Positions 34,062 to 41,188 of a stretch of DNA of 64,000 bases are shown here, piece after piece. The notes beneath the pieces are model-generated. The model worked only from the letters and a program-made list of their open reading frames with translations, had not been told where the DNA came from and did no database searches. The position numbers and the translations under genes are program-made. Origin of the DNA: CALEMW01 sp035447065 (GTDB lineage: Bacteria; Krumholzibacteriota; Krumholzibacteriia; LZORAL124-64-63); contig DAOTGJ010000007.1 of assembly GCA_035447065.1 (NCBI GenBank), positions 53,494-117,493 of the forward strand, read 5' to 3'. Within the stretch, counting starts at the first letter, position 1. Each line of letters opens with the position of its first letter.

Positions 34062-34502
34062 ATGCGCGTGATCTTCCTCTGCACGGCCAACTCCTGCCGC
34101 AGCCAGATGGCCGAGGCCTGGGCCCGCGCCCTGTTCCCCGACGGCTGGGAGGCGGCCAGCGCCGGTCTGCTGACCTATCCCATCACCGACGACACCCGCA
34201 ACGCCATGGCCGACGTGGGGTTGGACATGGACGGGCAGTTCAGCAAGCCGGTGGAGGCCGTGGACCTGGACTCCTACGACCTGGTGGTCACCCTCAGCCG
34301 CCAGTCCACCCAGTTCCTGCCCCGGCTCAAGGACCCTTCCCGCCACCGGCCCCACCCCATGAGCGATCCCATGAGCGCCCGCGGCACCCCGGCGGAGATC
34401 CGCGCCGCCTTCGCGCGGGGGCGCGACCGCATCGGCCAGCTGGTGGAGACCCTGGTGCGTGATCATGGTGGCCAGCCGAAAATCCTCCCTCGGCGTTCGT
34501 GA
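34062..34502 (+). CDS. Low-molecular-weight phosphatase / ArsC-type arsenate reductase
   Basis: This 146-residue protein has the phosphate loop CTANSCRSQMAEAW with nucleophile Cys 7. The later segments DLDSYDLVVTLSRQ and HPMSDPMSARG resemble the thioredoxin-coupled ArsC branch more than tyrosine phosphatases. Reduction of arsenate is likely, but no arsenic efflux or ArsR gene is nearby, and protein-phosphatase activity is possible. The ATG follows GGGAAGGA. It is probably the last gene of the operon beginning at liuC. Confidence 0.78.
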   Translation: MRVIFLCTANSCRSQMAEAWARALFPDGWEAASAGLLTYPITDDTRNAMADVGLDMDGQFSKPVEAVDLDSYDLVVTLSRQSTQFLPRLKDPSRHRPHPMSDPMSARGTPAEIRAAFARGRDRIGQLVETLVRDHGGQPKILPRRS

Positions 34503-34765
34503 TTTTTTCGTGAATGCCGCGCTCAACGCGTATCTGATTGCGACGGATCGGGCTAGGCGATCCTGCCGCGCCTGTTCAAAACCAGCGGGCTTTCCCGGAG
34601 CCGGATGGGCCCCCGCAAGCCGAATTTTTTTTCGTCGCGGGGCCCCGTGAACCCATCCCCGGAATTCGGGCTCTGCGGAGCCGCCAGCGGCCCGATTTTT
34701 TTTCGGCCGACCCCACCCATGGCGGCCCTGGAAGGCCCGCGAGGCCCGATCCGAAAATTCCCCCT
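34503..34765. repeat. Non-coding stretch with two T8 tracts in degenerate repeats
   Basis: No credible gene is seen between the arsC-like stop and the nrdJ promoter. The stretch holds a T6 tract (34503-34508) and two T8 tracts (34625-34632 and 34696-34703), 71 bases apart. The T8 tracts lie in related contexts, GCCGA-A-T8-CG and GCCCGA-T8-CGG. A third weaker relative (GCCCGATCCGAAAATT) follows at about 34744. GGCTC-TGCG-GAGCC forms a small hairpin before the second tract. The tracts may act as intrinsic terminators for the upstream operon. Confidence 0.5.
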
Positions 34766-34817
34766 TTGCGCCCCCATCGGTAGTGCCTAGTATCACCTCT
34801 GCCCCAAGATGTTGGGG
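34766..34817 (+). promoter_or_regulatory. Putative NrdR-regulated promoter of the ribonucleotide reductase gene
   Basis: TTGCGC (34766-34771) and TAGTAT (34788-34793) are 16 bases apart. Two 16-base segments flank the -10 box: CCCCCATCGGTAGTGC (34771-34786) and the strong palindrome-like CCCCAAGATGTTGGGG (34802-34817). They are separated by 15 bases, giving a 31-base period. NrdR binds paired 16-bp boxes at this spacing upstream of ribonucleotide reductase genes. The second box is convincing; the first matches mainly in its right half. Confidence 0.55.
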
Positions 34818-34902
34818 TGCGCTCGCGGATGACGGATCGTGCGCCGGCGGAGGACCTTTCCTCAACACCGCCCGTCCCTGACACCGCCTGACCAAGACAT
34901 TC

Positions 34903-34960
34903 CGTTCGAAGCGGACGACCCGGCGCGTACGGGGCGACGGGAAGCTGACCCCTTCGAACG
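34903..34960 (+). other. Structured leader of the ribonucleotide reductase mRNA
   Basis: CGTTCGAAG (34903-34911) and CTTCGAACG (34952-34960) are perfect 9-base complements enclosing 40 bases, 40 bases upstream of the ATG. The long leader (about 200 bases) could be regulatory. I could not find the conserved cobalamin-riboswitch B12 box, so the function is open. Confidence 0.4.
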
Positions 34961-35000
34961 AAGCTGCCGACAAGGGCCACGAGACCACCAGGAGATCTCC

Positions 35001-37847
35001 ATGAAGGACCGCACGGAGAAGAAGCTGCAGGCGATGGCGGGGACGGATACCCCCATGGAGGACCGCACCGACGACCGCGACCTGGACATCCTCCAGGCCG
35101 CCACCCACGCCGCCGAGCGCAAGGACGGCGGGCACGAGGACGCCCGCCCCCGCCACGGCCTGACCTTCCGCCGCCGCAACACCACCCGGGGCATCAACCC
35201 CCTGGACGAGGTGAAGTGGGAGCTGCGCGACGCGTCCATCGTCAGCCCCGAGGGCGAGGTCATCTTCGAGCAGAAGGGCGTGGAGATCCCCAAGAGCTGG
35301 TCCCAGATGGCCACCAACGTGGTGGTCAGCAAGTACTTCCGCGGCGGCGTGGGCACGCCGGAGCGCGAGACCAGCGTGCGCCAGCTCATCGGCCGCGTGG
35401 CCGACACCATCACGGACTGGGGCATGAAGGACGGCTACTTCGCCACCCCGGCCGACGCCGAGACCTACCGCGCCGAGCTGACCTGGCTGCTGGTCCACCA
35501 GCACGTGTCGTTCAACTCGCCGGTGTGGTTCAACGTGGGCGTGGAGAAGACGCCCCAGTGCTCCGCCTGCTTCATCAACTCGGTGGAGGACTCCATGGAC
35601 TCCATCCTCGGTCTGGCCAAGACCGAGGGCCTGCTCTTCAAGTACGGCAGCGGCACCGGCACCAACCTGTCGCCCCTGCGCTCCAGCCGCGAGAAGCTGA
35701 GCACCGGCGGCGACGCCTCCGGCCCCGTGTCGTTCATGAAGGGCTACGACGCCTTCGCCGGCGTCATCAAGTCCGGCGGCAAGACGCGCCGCGCGGCCAA
35801 GATGGTCATGCTGAACTGCGACCACCCGGACATCATGGAGTTCATCGACTGCAAGGTGGAGGAGGAGCGCAAGGCCTGGGCCCTGATCGACGCCGGCTAC
35901 GACGGCTCCTTCGCCGGCGAGGCCTACAACTCCGTGTTCTTCCAGAACTCCAACAACTCCGTGCGCGTCAGCGACGAGTTCATGCACGCCGTGGTGGACG
36001 ACAAGACCTGGACCACCCGCGCCGTGACCGACGGCCGGCCCATGGACACGTACCGCGCCAAGGAGATGATGGGCCGCATCGCCGAGGGCACCCACGTGTG
36101 CGGCGACCCCGGCCTGCAGTACGACACCACCATCAACGACTGGCACACGTGCCCCAACACGGACCGCATCCACGGCTCGAATCCGTGCTCGGAGTACATG
36201 TTCCTGAACGACTCCGCCTGCAACCTGGCCTCGCTGAACCTCATGAAGTTCCGGCGCCCGGACGGCGAGTTCGACGTGGAGCACTTCCGCTTCGCGGTGG
36301 ACGCCACGCTGACCGCCATGGAGATCGTGGTGGACAACAGCAGCTACCCGCGGGACGCCATCGCCCGCAACTCGCACCTGTTCCGGCCCCTGGGCCTGGG
36401 CTACGCCAACCTGGGCGCCCTGCTCATGAGCCGCGGCCTGCCCTACGACAGCGACGAGGGCCGCGACTACGCCGCCGCCATCACCGGCCTCATGTGCGGC
36501 CAGGCCTACCTGTCGTCGGCCAACATGGCGGAGAAGTTCGGGCCGTTCGCGGGCTACGCCGAGAACCGCGACCCCATGCTTCGCGTGATCCAGAAGCACC
36601 GCACGCACATCGCCAACATCAACCCGCACCGCGTGCCCGACGACCTGCTGGACGCCGTGACCGAGGTGTGGACCGACGCCTACACCGTGGGCCGCGACTA
36701 CGGCTACCGCAACAGCCAGGTCACCGTGCTGGCCCCCACCGGCACCATCGGCTTCATGATGGACTGCGACACCACGGGCGTGGAGCCCGACATCGCGCTC
36801 ATCAAGTACAAGAAGCTGGTGGGCGGCGGCATGCTGAAGATCGTCAACAACAGCGTGGCCTCGGCCCTGACGCGCCTGGGCTACAGCGAGGACGAGGTGC
36901 GCGCCATCGTGGCCCACCTGGACGAGCACGAGACCATCGAGGGCGCTCCCGGCCTGCGCGACGAGCACCTGCCCGTCTTCGACTGCGCCTTCAAGCCCCT
37001 CAACGGCAAGCGCAGCATCCACTACATGGGCCACATCCGCATGATGGCGGCGGTGCAGCCGTTCCTCTCGGGCGCCATCAGCAAGACCGTGAACATGCCC
37101 CAGGACGCCACGGTGGAGGAGATCGCCAAGGCGTACGTGGAGGGCTGGAAGATGGGCCTCAAGGCCATCGCCATCTACCGCGACGGCTCCAAGCGCACCC
37201 AGCCCCTGAACACGGGCAAGGGCGCGGCGACGAAGACCGCGGACACCACGCCTGTCGAGGATCGGCAGGCTCCCCCCACCCCGCACCGCGTGCGTCTGCC
37301 GGACGAGCGGACGGCCCTGACGCACAAGTTCAGCGTGGGCGGTCACGAAGGCTACCTGACCGTCGGCCTCTATCCCAATGGACAGCCGGGCGAGATGTTC
37401 ATCGCCATGGCCAAGGAGGGCTCGGTTGTCTCGGGGCTGATGGACAGCTTCGCGACCGCCTGCTCCATCATGCTGCAGTACGGCGTGCCCCTGGACGTGC
37501 TGACCAACAAGTTCAAGCACTCCCGCTTCGAGCCGAGCGGCTTCACCACCAACCCGGAGATCCCGATCGCCAAGTCGATCATGGACTACATCTTCCGCTG
37601 GCTGGAGCTGAAGTTCGGCGCGGGCGCGCCCCGGATCACCACCACGTACGTGCCCCTGGACACCGGCCTGGACACGCCCGAGGACCTGCCGGAGACGGCG
37701 CACGCGCCCATCGAGATGGAGAGCAAGCAGTCCACCTTCGCGGGCGACACCGACGCGCCCCCGTGCCCGGAGTGCTACTCCATGATGGTCCGCAACGGGG
37801 CGTGCTACAAGTGCCTCAACTGCGGCGCCACCAGCGGTTGCAGCTAG
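35001..37847 (+). CDS. nrdJ: Vitamin B12-dependent (class II) ribonucleoside-diphosphate reductase
   Basis: This 948-residue enzyme should make deoxynucleotides using adenosylcobalamin as radical source, independent of oxygen. Core motifs include FNSPVWFNVG, the Gly-rich KYGSGTGTNLSPLRS, the active-site motif NPCSEY and late VLAPTGTIGFMMDCDTTGVEPD. The end is a metal-binding-like tail with CPEC, CYKCLNC and a final cysteine pair region that may reduce the active site. Length and order match the long NrdJ of many aquatic bacteria. I chose the ATG at 35001, preceded by AGGAG. An upstream in-frame start would lie in the leader hairpin. The ATP-cone domain of class I enzymes is not evident. A strong terminator follows. 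Confidence 0.93.
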   Translation: MKDRTEKKLQAMAGTDTPMEDRTDDRDLDILQAATHAAERKDGGHEDARPRHGLTFRRRNTTRGINPLDEVKWELRDASIVSPEGEVIFEQKGVEIPKSWSQMATNVVVSKYFRGGVGTPERETSVRQLIGRVADTITDWGMKDGYFATPADAETYRAELTWLLVHQHVSFNSPVWFNVGVEKTPQCSACFINSVEDSMDSILGLAKTEGLLFKYGSGTGTNLSPLRSSREKLSTGGDASGPVSFMKGYDAFAGVIKSGGKTRRAAKMVMLNCDHPDIMEFIDCKVEEERKAWALIDAGYDGSFAGEAYNSVFFQNSNNSVRVSDEFMHAVVDDKTWTTRAVTDGRPMDTYRAKEMMGRIAEGTHVCGDPGLQYDTTINDWHTCPNTDRIHGSNPCSEYMFLNDSACNLASLNLMKFRRPDGEFDVEHFRFAVDATLTAMEIVVDNSSYPRDAIARNSHLFRPLGLGYANLGALLMSRGLPYDSDEGRDYAAAITGLMCGQAYLSSANMAEKFGPFAGYAENRDPMLRVIQKHRTHIANINPHRVPDDLLDAVTEVWTDAYTVGRDYGYRNSQVTVLAPTGTIGFMMDCDTTGVEPDIALIKYKKLVGGGMLKIVNNSVASALTRLGYSEDEVRAIVAHLDEHETIEGAPGLRDEHLPVFDCAFKPLNGKRSIHYMGHIRMMAAVQPFLSGAISKTVNMPQDATVEEIAKAYVEGWKMGLKAIAIYRDGSKRTQPLNTGKGAATKTADTTPVEDRQAPPTPHRVRLPDERTALTHKFSVGGHEGYLTVGLYPNGQPGEMFIAMAKEGSVVSGLMDSFATACSIMLQYGVPLDVLTNKFKHSRFEPSGFTTNPEIPIAKSIMDYIFRWLELKFGAGAPRITTTYVPLDTGLDTPEDLPETAHAPIEMESKQSTFAGDTDAPPCPECYSMMVRNGACYKCLNCGATSGCS

Positions 37848-37898
37848 ATCCGGCGACTGCAGCCAGACACCCGTCCGGACTCGTCCGGGCAGCGCGGC

Positions 37899-37937
37899 GG
37901 GGCCGGTCACCTTGGTGGCCGGCCCCGTTCCCTTCCC
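37899..37937 (+). terminator. Terminator-like hairpin after nrdJ
   Basis: CGGGGCCGG pairs with CCGGCCCCG, extended inside by CACC with GGTG (37899-37928). The pyrimidine run TTCCCTTCC follows. The stem is very stable, but the T content of the tail is modest. It lies 52 bases after the nrdJ stop. Confidence 0.7.
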
Positions 37938-38068
37938 GCCCTGGACAGCCGCCTCCGCCGATGCGATGGTTCCGCGGAACCCGACCCGGCCCGCGGCGTA
38001 GGAAGCCCGACCGGTCGCCGCGCCCACGAGGGGCCGGCCCCACGACGATCACCACGGAGGACCCCGGC

Positions 38069-38560
38069 ATGACTGCCCGCCGCGTCGTCACCACCCTGCT
38101 CATCGCCCTGCTGCTGCCCGTGCTGGCCGCCGCCCAGACCCGCCCCGGCGATTGGAACCGCCTGGACGACCCCATGTACGAGGCCATCGGCCTCCACGCC
38201 GGCCTCTCGGGCGGCTTCGGCCTCAGCTACAAGTTCCCCATCCAGTGGTGGCTCTACGGCCAGGCCACCGGCGGCATCTGGAACAACAAGGACGACGACC
38301 GCCACAACCTGGGCCTGGAGCTCCAGTACATCCTGCGCCAGGACGGCCGCGACCGCGTCTTCGTGGCCGGCAGCGTGGGCCACTACTACCACAAGCAGCC
38401 CGGCCGCACGCGTGACCACCTGAGCGCCGGCTTCGGCGTGGGCATCGAGCGTCTGTACTGGGAGCGGGCGGCGGTGCAGGTGGAGCTGGACTTCTTGCAT
38501 CAGGGCGATGAGGACTCGGTGATCCTGTTTCCGCAGGTGGGGTTGTACTACTACTTCTAA
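38069..38560 (+). CDS. Small outer-membrane beta-barrel-like protein
   Basis: This 163-residue protein has a signal peptide (VVTTLLIALLLPVLAAAQT). The remainder is rich in alternating aromatic/hydrophobic strands (GLSYKFPIQWWLYGQATGG, HNLGLELQYIL, DRVFVAGSVGHYYHK, VILFPQVGLYYYF). The terminal Phe after three Tyr fits the C-terminal signature recognised by the Bam complex. It probably forms a small 8-strand barrel of unknown role. The ATG follows GGAGG. A long hairpin begins at the base immediately after its TAA stop. Confidence 0.75.
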   Translation: MTARRVVTTLLIALLLPVLAAAQTRPGDWNRLDDPMYEAIGLHAGLSGGFGLSYKFPIQWWLYGQATGGIWNNKDDDRHNLGLELQYILRQDGRDRVFVAGSVGHYYHKQPGRTRDHLSAGFGVGIERLYWERAAVQVELDFLHQGDEDSVILFPQVGLYYYF

Positions 38561-38675
38561 ACAACGCCGAGATGACGGGGAGGCCCGTGTCGGCGATCCC
38601 GGAAACGTCCTCACCCTTCGGGCTGCGGATTGTTTCCGGGATCGCCGACACGGGCCTCCCCGTCTCCGCCGTTGT
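38561..38675 (+). repeat. Long hairpin element 1 with conserved core
   Basis: A perfect 33-bp stem joins 38574-38606 to 38632-38664, extended imperfectly to ACAACG at 38561 and CGTTGT at 38670. The 25-base core (38607-38631, GTCCTCACCC-TTCG-GGCTGC...) can itself fold on a TTCG tetraloop. The core is bounded by AAAC and GTTT. It starts directly after the stop of the beta-barrel gene and is oriented like that gene. No U-run follows. Confidence 0.93.
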
Positions 38676-38745
38676 TCAGAAGCAGCAGTCTCCACCTGCG
38701 GGAACAGGGCCAGCGAGTCGATAGAGGTGCGGCTGAGGCCTCCCC

Positions 38746-38872
38746 GTTGTGCCTCGGAGATTGTGCCCGGGCCGTTTTCGCGTCGTTTGACCGCACTCCT
38801 CTGCTGAAATCATTGGAGTTACGCGGGCGGATGTCATGGTTTTGGGCCCAAGCACAATTTCCGCGGCACAAC
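38746..38872. repeat. Inner diverged inverted repeats between the two hairpins
   Basis: The segments 38746-38773 and 38845-38872 are inverted copies matching at 24 of 28 positions. A second pair, 38695-38708 and 38904-38917, matches at 12 of 14. Together with the hairpins they give the whole 38561-39069 intergenic region a rough dyad centred near 38810. No gene is credible here; opposing open frames of equal length are a by-product of the symmetry. Confidence 0.75.
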
Positions 38873-38964
38873 TCAACGCCCACGGGCACCCGAGGCAGGG
38901 CGGCCTGTTCGAGCAGGGCGCCGGAACCACCTCCAGCCCAGCCATCATGGAGTGCGGACTTCAG

Positions 38965-39069
38965 GCGGCCGCCACGCGAGACACGCACAGGGCCCTCCCA
39001 AAACAATCCGCAGCCCGAAGGGTGAGGACGTTTTGGGAGGGCCCTGTGCGTGTCTCGCGTGACCGCTGC
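38965..39069 (-). repeat. Long hairpin element 2 with the same core, inverted
   Basis: A perfect 32-bp stem joins 38973-39004 to 39030-39061. The core 39005-39029 is the exact reverse complement of the core of element 1 (25 of 25 bases), again bounded by AAAC and GTTT. The arm sequences differ from element 1 at 17 of 32 positions, yet pairing is perfect in both. On the minus strand it begins eight bases after the stop of the POT transporter, so it has the same orientation to its gene as element 1. Confidence 0.93.
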
Positions 39070-41004
39070 CTAAGCCCCGTACTTCTTGATGGCCGCATCC
39101 AGCCGCGGCAGCATGAGGAAGATGAACCCGGCCACCCCCAGGATCGCCACCGCGATGATCACGAACATCTGCGTGGTCGGCTCCAGGCCGCTGATGAAGC
39201 CCGAGAGCTTGTTGCCGATGGCCGTGCTCAGGAACCATCCGCCCATCATCAGGCCCACCAGGCGCTTGGGGCTGAGCTTGGTGACCAGGGAGAGGCCCAT
39301 GGGGGAGAGGCAGAGCTCGCCCACGGTGATGATGGCGTAGTAGAGCACCATCCAGATCATGCTGGTCTTGGCGGCGCCGTCCTGGCCCAGGTTGGCGCCG
39401 AAGGCCATGACCAGGATGGCCGCGGTGGTGATGATCATGCCCCAGAAGATCTTGCGGGCGGTGGTCACGCCCTTGCCGATGCGGGTGCGCCAGGTGAAGA
39501 ACGCCACCACCACCGGCGTGAGCAGCACCACGAAGAGCGGGTTGAGCAGGCCGGTGAGCATCTCCGCGTTGATCAGGCGCACGTAGGTGCCGGGCTTCAG
39601 AGGGGACACGCCCGGGTCCGCCTTGGCGTAGACGGCGTCCTGGGTGTGCTTGGAGACCAGCAGCACGGGCACGTGGGTGCCGTCGATGGTGCGGGCCAGC
39701 AGCACCTCGTCCAGGGGCTCGGTGCCCTCCTCCACCTTCACCGACGTGGTGGCCACGCCGTGGGCGTCGGTGCCGGTGCTGATGGCGATCTGGTCGCGGG
39801 GGAACACCTTGCAGACCAGGAAGGCCTCGTCCTCGGGCACGTCGTAGGTGTCGGCGTCCAGCACCTCCACGCCGGGGGCGGCGTCCAGCTGGCCCACCAG
39901 GTCCTGGCTGAGGATGCGGGCGCCGAACATGGCCTCGCCCTCGTCCGTGACCGTCAGCAGCACCTGCTTGTCGGGGCGGGGGAGCTTGGCGTCGGCGTTG
40001 CCGTAGTACGACGGCATGGCCTTCTGGGCGTAGAAGTCCATGCTGGAGGGGATCCACTCGGCGCGGCGGTCGGTGTTGTGCTCCGCGAAGACCGTCATCA
40101 GGCCGCCGCTCAGGTGCAGCACCATGAAGAAGGCGCCGCCGGCCACGAACACCGGGATCAGCGCCGCCAGGCCCGGCTTCTCCTCCGCGTTGGCCCGCTT
40201 CACGATCAGGCCGAAGTAGACCATCACCGGCAGCATGCCCACGATGAAGCCGAAGGTGATGGGTCCGATGGTGCTCGCCACGAACGGGATCCTGCCGCCC
40301 AGGAAGTAGCCCAGCACGCCGAACACGGCCGCGGGCAGGATGATGGTGCCCATGACCTGGCCGAAGGAGATGTCCTCGGCGCTCTTCTCGGACTGGCGGT
40401 CCGCGGCGGCCAGCTTGCGCCAGTTGAGGGTCAGGATGGCCACGCCGATGAGCAGGCCCACGCCCGCGGCGGTGAACGCCGTGTTGAACGACCACAGGTT
40501 GCGCAGTGGCGCGCTCAGCAGCGCCGACAGCGAGGCGCCGATGTTGATGCCCATGTAGAAGATGTTGAAGCCCGAGTCGCGGCGCGGGTCGTTGGGGGCG
40601 TAGAGGTTGCCCACCATGGCGCTGATGTTGGGCTTGAACAGGCCGTTGCCCAGGCAGAGCAGGACCAGGCCCAGGTAGAACGTCTCGATGCTGCGGATGC
40701 CCAGCGAGAAGTAGCCGCCGGCCATGAGCAGGCCGCCGATGAAGACCGAGCGGCGGAAGCCCAGGAAGCGGTCGGCGATCATGCCGCCCAAGAACGGCGT
40801 GAAGTACACGAAGGCCATGTACGTGCCGTAGATCTCCGCGGCCAGCTTGGTGGTGAAGCCCAGCCCGCCGCGCTCGGTGTCGGTGATGTAGAGCAGCAGG
40901 ATGCCGAGCATCAGGTAGAAGCCCAGGCGCTCCCACATCTCGGTCATGAACAGGGCGCGCAGGCCGGCGGGTTGGCCCTTGGGGGCCGGGGTGGTGTTGG
41001 ACAT
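39070..41004 (-). CDS. POT/PTR-family peptide transporter with large extramembrane insertion
   Basis: This 644-residue proton-coupled oligopeptide transporter starts with the family motif ALFMTEMWERLGFY (ExxER, about 22-26). It contains the PTR2 signature FNIFYMGINIGAS (about 146-158) and GELCLSPMGLSLVTKLSPKR. Bacterial members are usually 450-500 residues. Here about 160 extra residues (about 315-475) sit between two late transmembrane helices and form a beta-rich soluble domain (VLLTVTDEGEAMFGARI, HVPVLLVSK). Mammalian PEPT1 has an extracellular domain in a similar place, but sequence similarity is not visible. It probably imports di- and tripeptides. Confidence 0.88.
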   Translation of the reverse strand: MSNTTPAPKGQPAGLRALFMTEMWERLGFYLMLGILLLYITDTERGGLGFTTKLAAEIYGTYMAFVYFTPFLGGMIADRFLGFRRSVFIGGLLMAGGYFSLGIRSIETFYLGLVLLCLGNGLFKPNISAMVGNLYAPNDPRRDSGFNIFYMGINIGASLSALLSAPLRNLWSFNTAFTAAGVGLLIGVAILTLNWRKLAAADRQSEKSAEDISFGQVMGTIILPAAVFGVLGYFLGGRIPFVASTIGPITFGFIVGMLPVMVYFGLIVKRANAEEKPGLAALIPVFVAGGAFFMVLHLSGGLMTVFAEHNTDRRAEWIPSSMDFYAQKAMPSYYGNADAKLPRPDKQVLLTVTDEGEAMFGARILSQDLVGQLDAAPGVEVLDADTYDVPEDEAFLVCKVFPRDQIAISTGTDAHGVATTSVKVEEGTEPLDEVLLARTIDGTHVPVLLVSKHTQDAVYAKADPGVSPLKPGTYVRLINAEMLTGLLNPLFVVLLTPVVVAFFTWRTRIGKGVTTARKIFWGMIITTAAILVMAFGANLGQDGAAKTSMIWMVLYYAIITVGELCLSPMGLSLVTKLSPKRLVGLMMGGWFLSTAIGNKLSGFISGLEPTTQMFVIIAVAILGVAGFIFLMLPRLDAAIKKYGA

Positions 41005-41072
41005 GGGGTCCTCCGCGTTCGGTGGGCAAAACGGGACCAGGGCCTGGGCCGGCCCTGCATCAACGTGCGCCC

Positions 41073-41101
41073 AGCGTATCCCATGGCCCCCGGACGGTCA
41101 A
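41073..41101 (-). promoter_or_regulatory. Promoter of the first POT transporter
   Basis: On the minus strand TTGACC (41096-41101) and TACGCT (41073-41078) are 17 bases apart, 70 bases upstream of the ATG. The -10 box is weak. It is back to back with the sulfatase promoter. Confidence 0.5.
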
Positions 41102-41114
41102 CAAGGGGGGCGAG

Positions 41115-41144
41115 TTGACGCTCCGCGGCGGCCGCTGGTACCTT
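41115..41144 (+). promoter_or_regulatory. Promoter of the sulfatase-like gene
   Basis: TTGACG (41115-41120) and TACCTT (41139-41144) are 18 bases apart, 45 bases upstream of the ATG at 41189. Confidence 0.5.
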
Positions 41145-41188
41145 GGGCCCGTCGCATCGACCCACCCCACGGCCCCGCGAGGACGCCC

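Noticed and set aside
34538..34783. Short open frames in the arsC-nrdJ intergenic region
   Set aside because: They run across the T8 repeats on both strands and have no ribosome sites and no recognisable product.
34818..35000. Cobalamin riboswitch upstream of nrdJ
   Set aside because: The conserved B12-box and the GGGAA-GCCACTG core could not be found. Only a simple long-range stem is visible.
38611..39025. Two opposing open frames of 131 codons ending in the same residues (NNPQPEG)
   Set aside because: The shared ends are the inverted hairpin cores read outward. The equal lengths follow from the symmetry, and no ribosome site or family motif supports a gene.
38607..39029. CRISPR or integron attC interpretation of the AAAC...GTTT-bounded cores
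   Set aside because: There are only two copies, in opposite orientation, with no spacers and no cas or integrase gene. In attC sites the outer ends are conserved, whereas here the inner core is.
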